This document shows positions 14,473 through 15,019 of a DNA stretch of 15,019 nucleotides, piece by piece. Origin of the DNA: Clostridium sp. (GTDB lineage Bacteria > Bacillota_A > Clostridia > Lachnospirales > Lachnospiraceae). The notes under the pieces are model-generated. The model ran no database searches. It was not told where the DNA came from and saw only the letters and a list, made by a program, of their open reading frames with translations. Position 1 is the stretch's first letter, and each line of letters starts with the position of its first letter. The stretch spans positions 1-15,019 of the forward strand of contig JAMPAW010000075.1 of NCBI GenBank assembly GCA_023666975.1, given 5' to 3'. The translations under genes and the position numbers were made by a program.

Positions 14473-14592
14473 TTGACAAAGTATCATTATATGGCGGAGA
14501 AAGATTCTTTCAATATTGGCTGGTTAGAAGCAGGGCAGTTGTTTCATAAGGGAATTGTGCCAGAGGAATTTATGGACAGGCTTTGGGCTTTT
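14473..14592 (+). pseudogene. Decayed N-terminal fragment of a small uncharacterised protein
   Basis: Just after feoB a frame reads LTKYHYMAEKDSFNIGWL, then a stretch with FHKGIVPEEFMDRLW. This resembles the start of a small uncharacterised bacterial family with an N-V/I-G-W-L ... F..G.VP..F...L pattern (recalled as DUF7919-like, unverified). The family's later Cys-rich part is not recognisable; the frame runs on as low-complexity sequence through the terminator hairpin to 14721. The only starts are TTG 14473 or ATG 14506-style internal codons without a clear ribosome site. I infer a truncated relic, not a working gene. Confidence 0.35.
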
Positions 14593-14648
14593 CCTGTGCC
14601 CTCTTGGTGGTGTCTGTTTTCTTCATTTTCTGCTCTTTACATACAAAA

Positions 14649-14682
14649 AGGACACATAGTGTTTTCATTTTCTATGTGTCCT
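14649..14682 (-). terminator. Intrinsic terminator for the leftward nuclease-like gene
   Basis: AGGACACATAG (14649-14659) and CTATGTGTCCT (14672-14682) give a perfect 11-bp stem with a 12-nt loop. Reading leftward, the stem is followed by TTTTTGTAT, the classic U-run. Rightward there is no U-run, so forward termination for feoB would be weaker. Confidence 0.8.
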
Positions 14683-14712
14683 AACGCTGTTATTTTGGTA
14701 TTAAATTGTTGG

Positions 14713-15018
14713 TTACGCTAACTGCATGACCTCGGTTTCAAGTTCCTTTAATTCGTCAAGTGATAATGAGGGAACACATAGACCAATTTCTTCCAGTGAC
14801 AGCTTTCCCATTTTTATCATTCTTGCTGCGGTTTCCCTATCAGCTTCATGCCTTTCGCTTTTCAAGGCGGTTTTCATAATCCGTTCATCATCAAATAAAC
14901 TCATCATAATCGTCACAACCTCCGTTTCCTTGCTCTCCAAATATTCTTTTAACACATTTCTGTCTTTGCAAATCCTGATTGTTTCCTTGATAGCCTGCTC
15001 CGTCATTCCATACTTTTC
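14713..15018 (-). CDS. Rpn/PD-(D/E)XK nuclease-transposase family protein, C-terminal part, 5' end outside window
   Basis: The frame is open to the window edge (it reads EKYG before Met at 15006), so only about 102 C-terminal residues are seen. The string KETIRICKDRNVLKEYLES, followed by KETEVVTIMMSLFDDERIM and a charged helix, matches the tail of Rpn-like proteins. Their PD-(D/E)XK nuclease core lies N-terminally, beyond the window. The tail with SLEEIGLCVPSLSLDELKELE is also common there. These proteins are abundant in gut Clostridia and linked to recombination or mobility. Met 15006 is an internal residue, not the start. An efficient terminator follows the gene. Confidence 0.75.
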   Translation of the reverse strand, partial: EKYGMTEQAIKETIRICKDRNVLKEYLESKETEVVTIMMSLFDDERIMKTALKSERHEADRETAARMIKMGKLSLEEIGLCVPSLSLDELKELETEVMQLA

Positions 15019-15019
15019 T

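Overview
The window looks like chromosomal DNA of a low-GC Gram-positive anaerobe of the Clostridia, probably Lachnospiraceae-like. The evidence is the BceS-like short sensor kinase, the Rrf2/AraC/FeoAB set, strong AGGAGG-type ribosome binding sites and the Rpn-type nuclease fragment. This placement is an inference from gene content. Base composition is a mosaic: the exporter fragment at 1-482 and everything from about 9,300 rightward is of moderate GC, whereas about 500-9,230 is strikingly AT-rich. The AT-rich block therefore reads as an inserted accessory island, although no integrase, tRNA or clear att repeat is visible.

The island is organised around a divergent promoter region at 3096-3337. 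Leftward run an OmpR-family response regulator, a small two-helix sensor kinase, and a MacB/LolD-type ABC ATPase. Rightward run a lipoprotein solute-binding protein, a 50-residue Cys-rich peptide (4714-4866), a hairpin that looks like an attenuator, an 803-residue FtsX-type permease with two large extracellular domains, and an ABC exporter whose frame is broken near 7,868-7,898. Tandem 11-bp direct repeats, typical of OmpR-family operators, lie just upstream of the -35 of the rightward operon (3239-3260). A second 11-bp pair of partly similar sequence lies before the ABC ATPase gene (1372-1393). My model is a peptide export/sensing or peptide-bacteriocin immunity locus: the kinase detects a peptide or its effect, the regulator turns on both arms, the ATPase pairs with the FtsX permease, and the second transporter exports the peptide. 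No peptide-modifying enzyme is present. I do not recognise the peptide, so this is the best candidate here for an undescribed system. The frameshift suggests this copy may be decaying, unless it is a sequence error.

To the right, an Rrf2-family repressor has a consensus promoter (TTGACA, 17 bp, TATAAT) overlapped by a perfect inverted repeat. It converges, with a 7-bp overlap, on a STAND/ORC-like ATPase gene. That ATPase gene has three 29-bp-period repeats, built from the heptamer GAGTAAA, filling its promoter and leader. Next come an AraC-family regulator, feoA and feoB, apparently one ferrous-iron-uptake operon. A perfect 7-4-7 palindrome resembling a DtxR/IdeR iron box sits just after a TATAAT element.

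The right end holds a decayed small gene of an uncharacterised family, a hairpin terminator reading leftward, and the C-terminus of a PD-(D/E)XK (Rpn-type) nuclease/transposase gene that runs off the window. The left end holds the C-terminal ATPase half of another ABC exporter.
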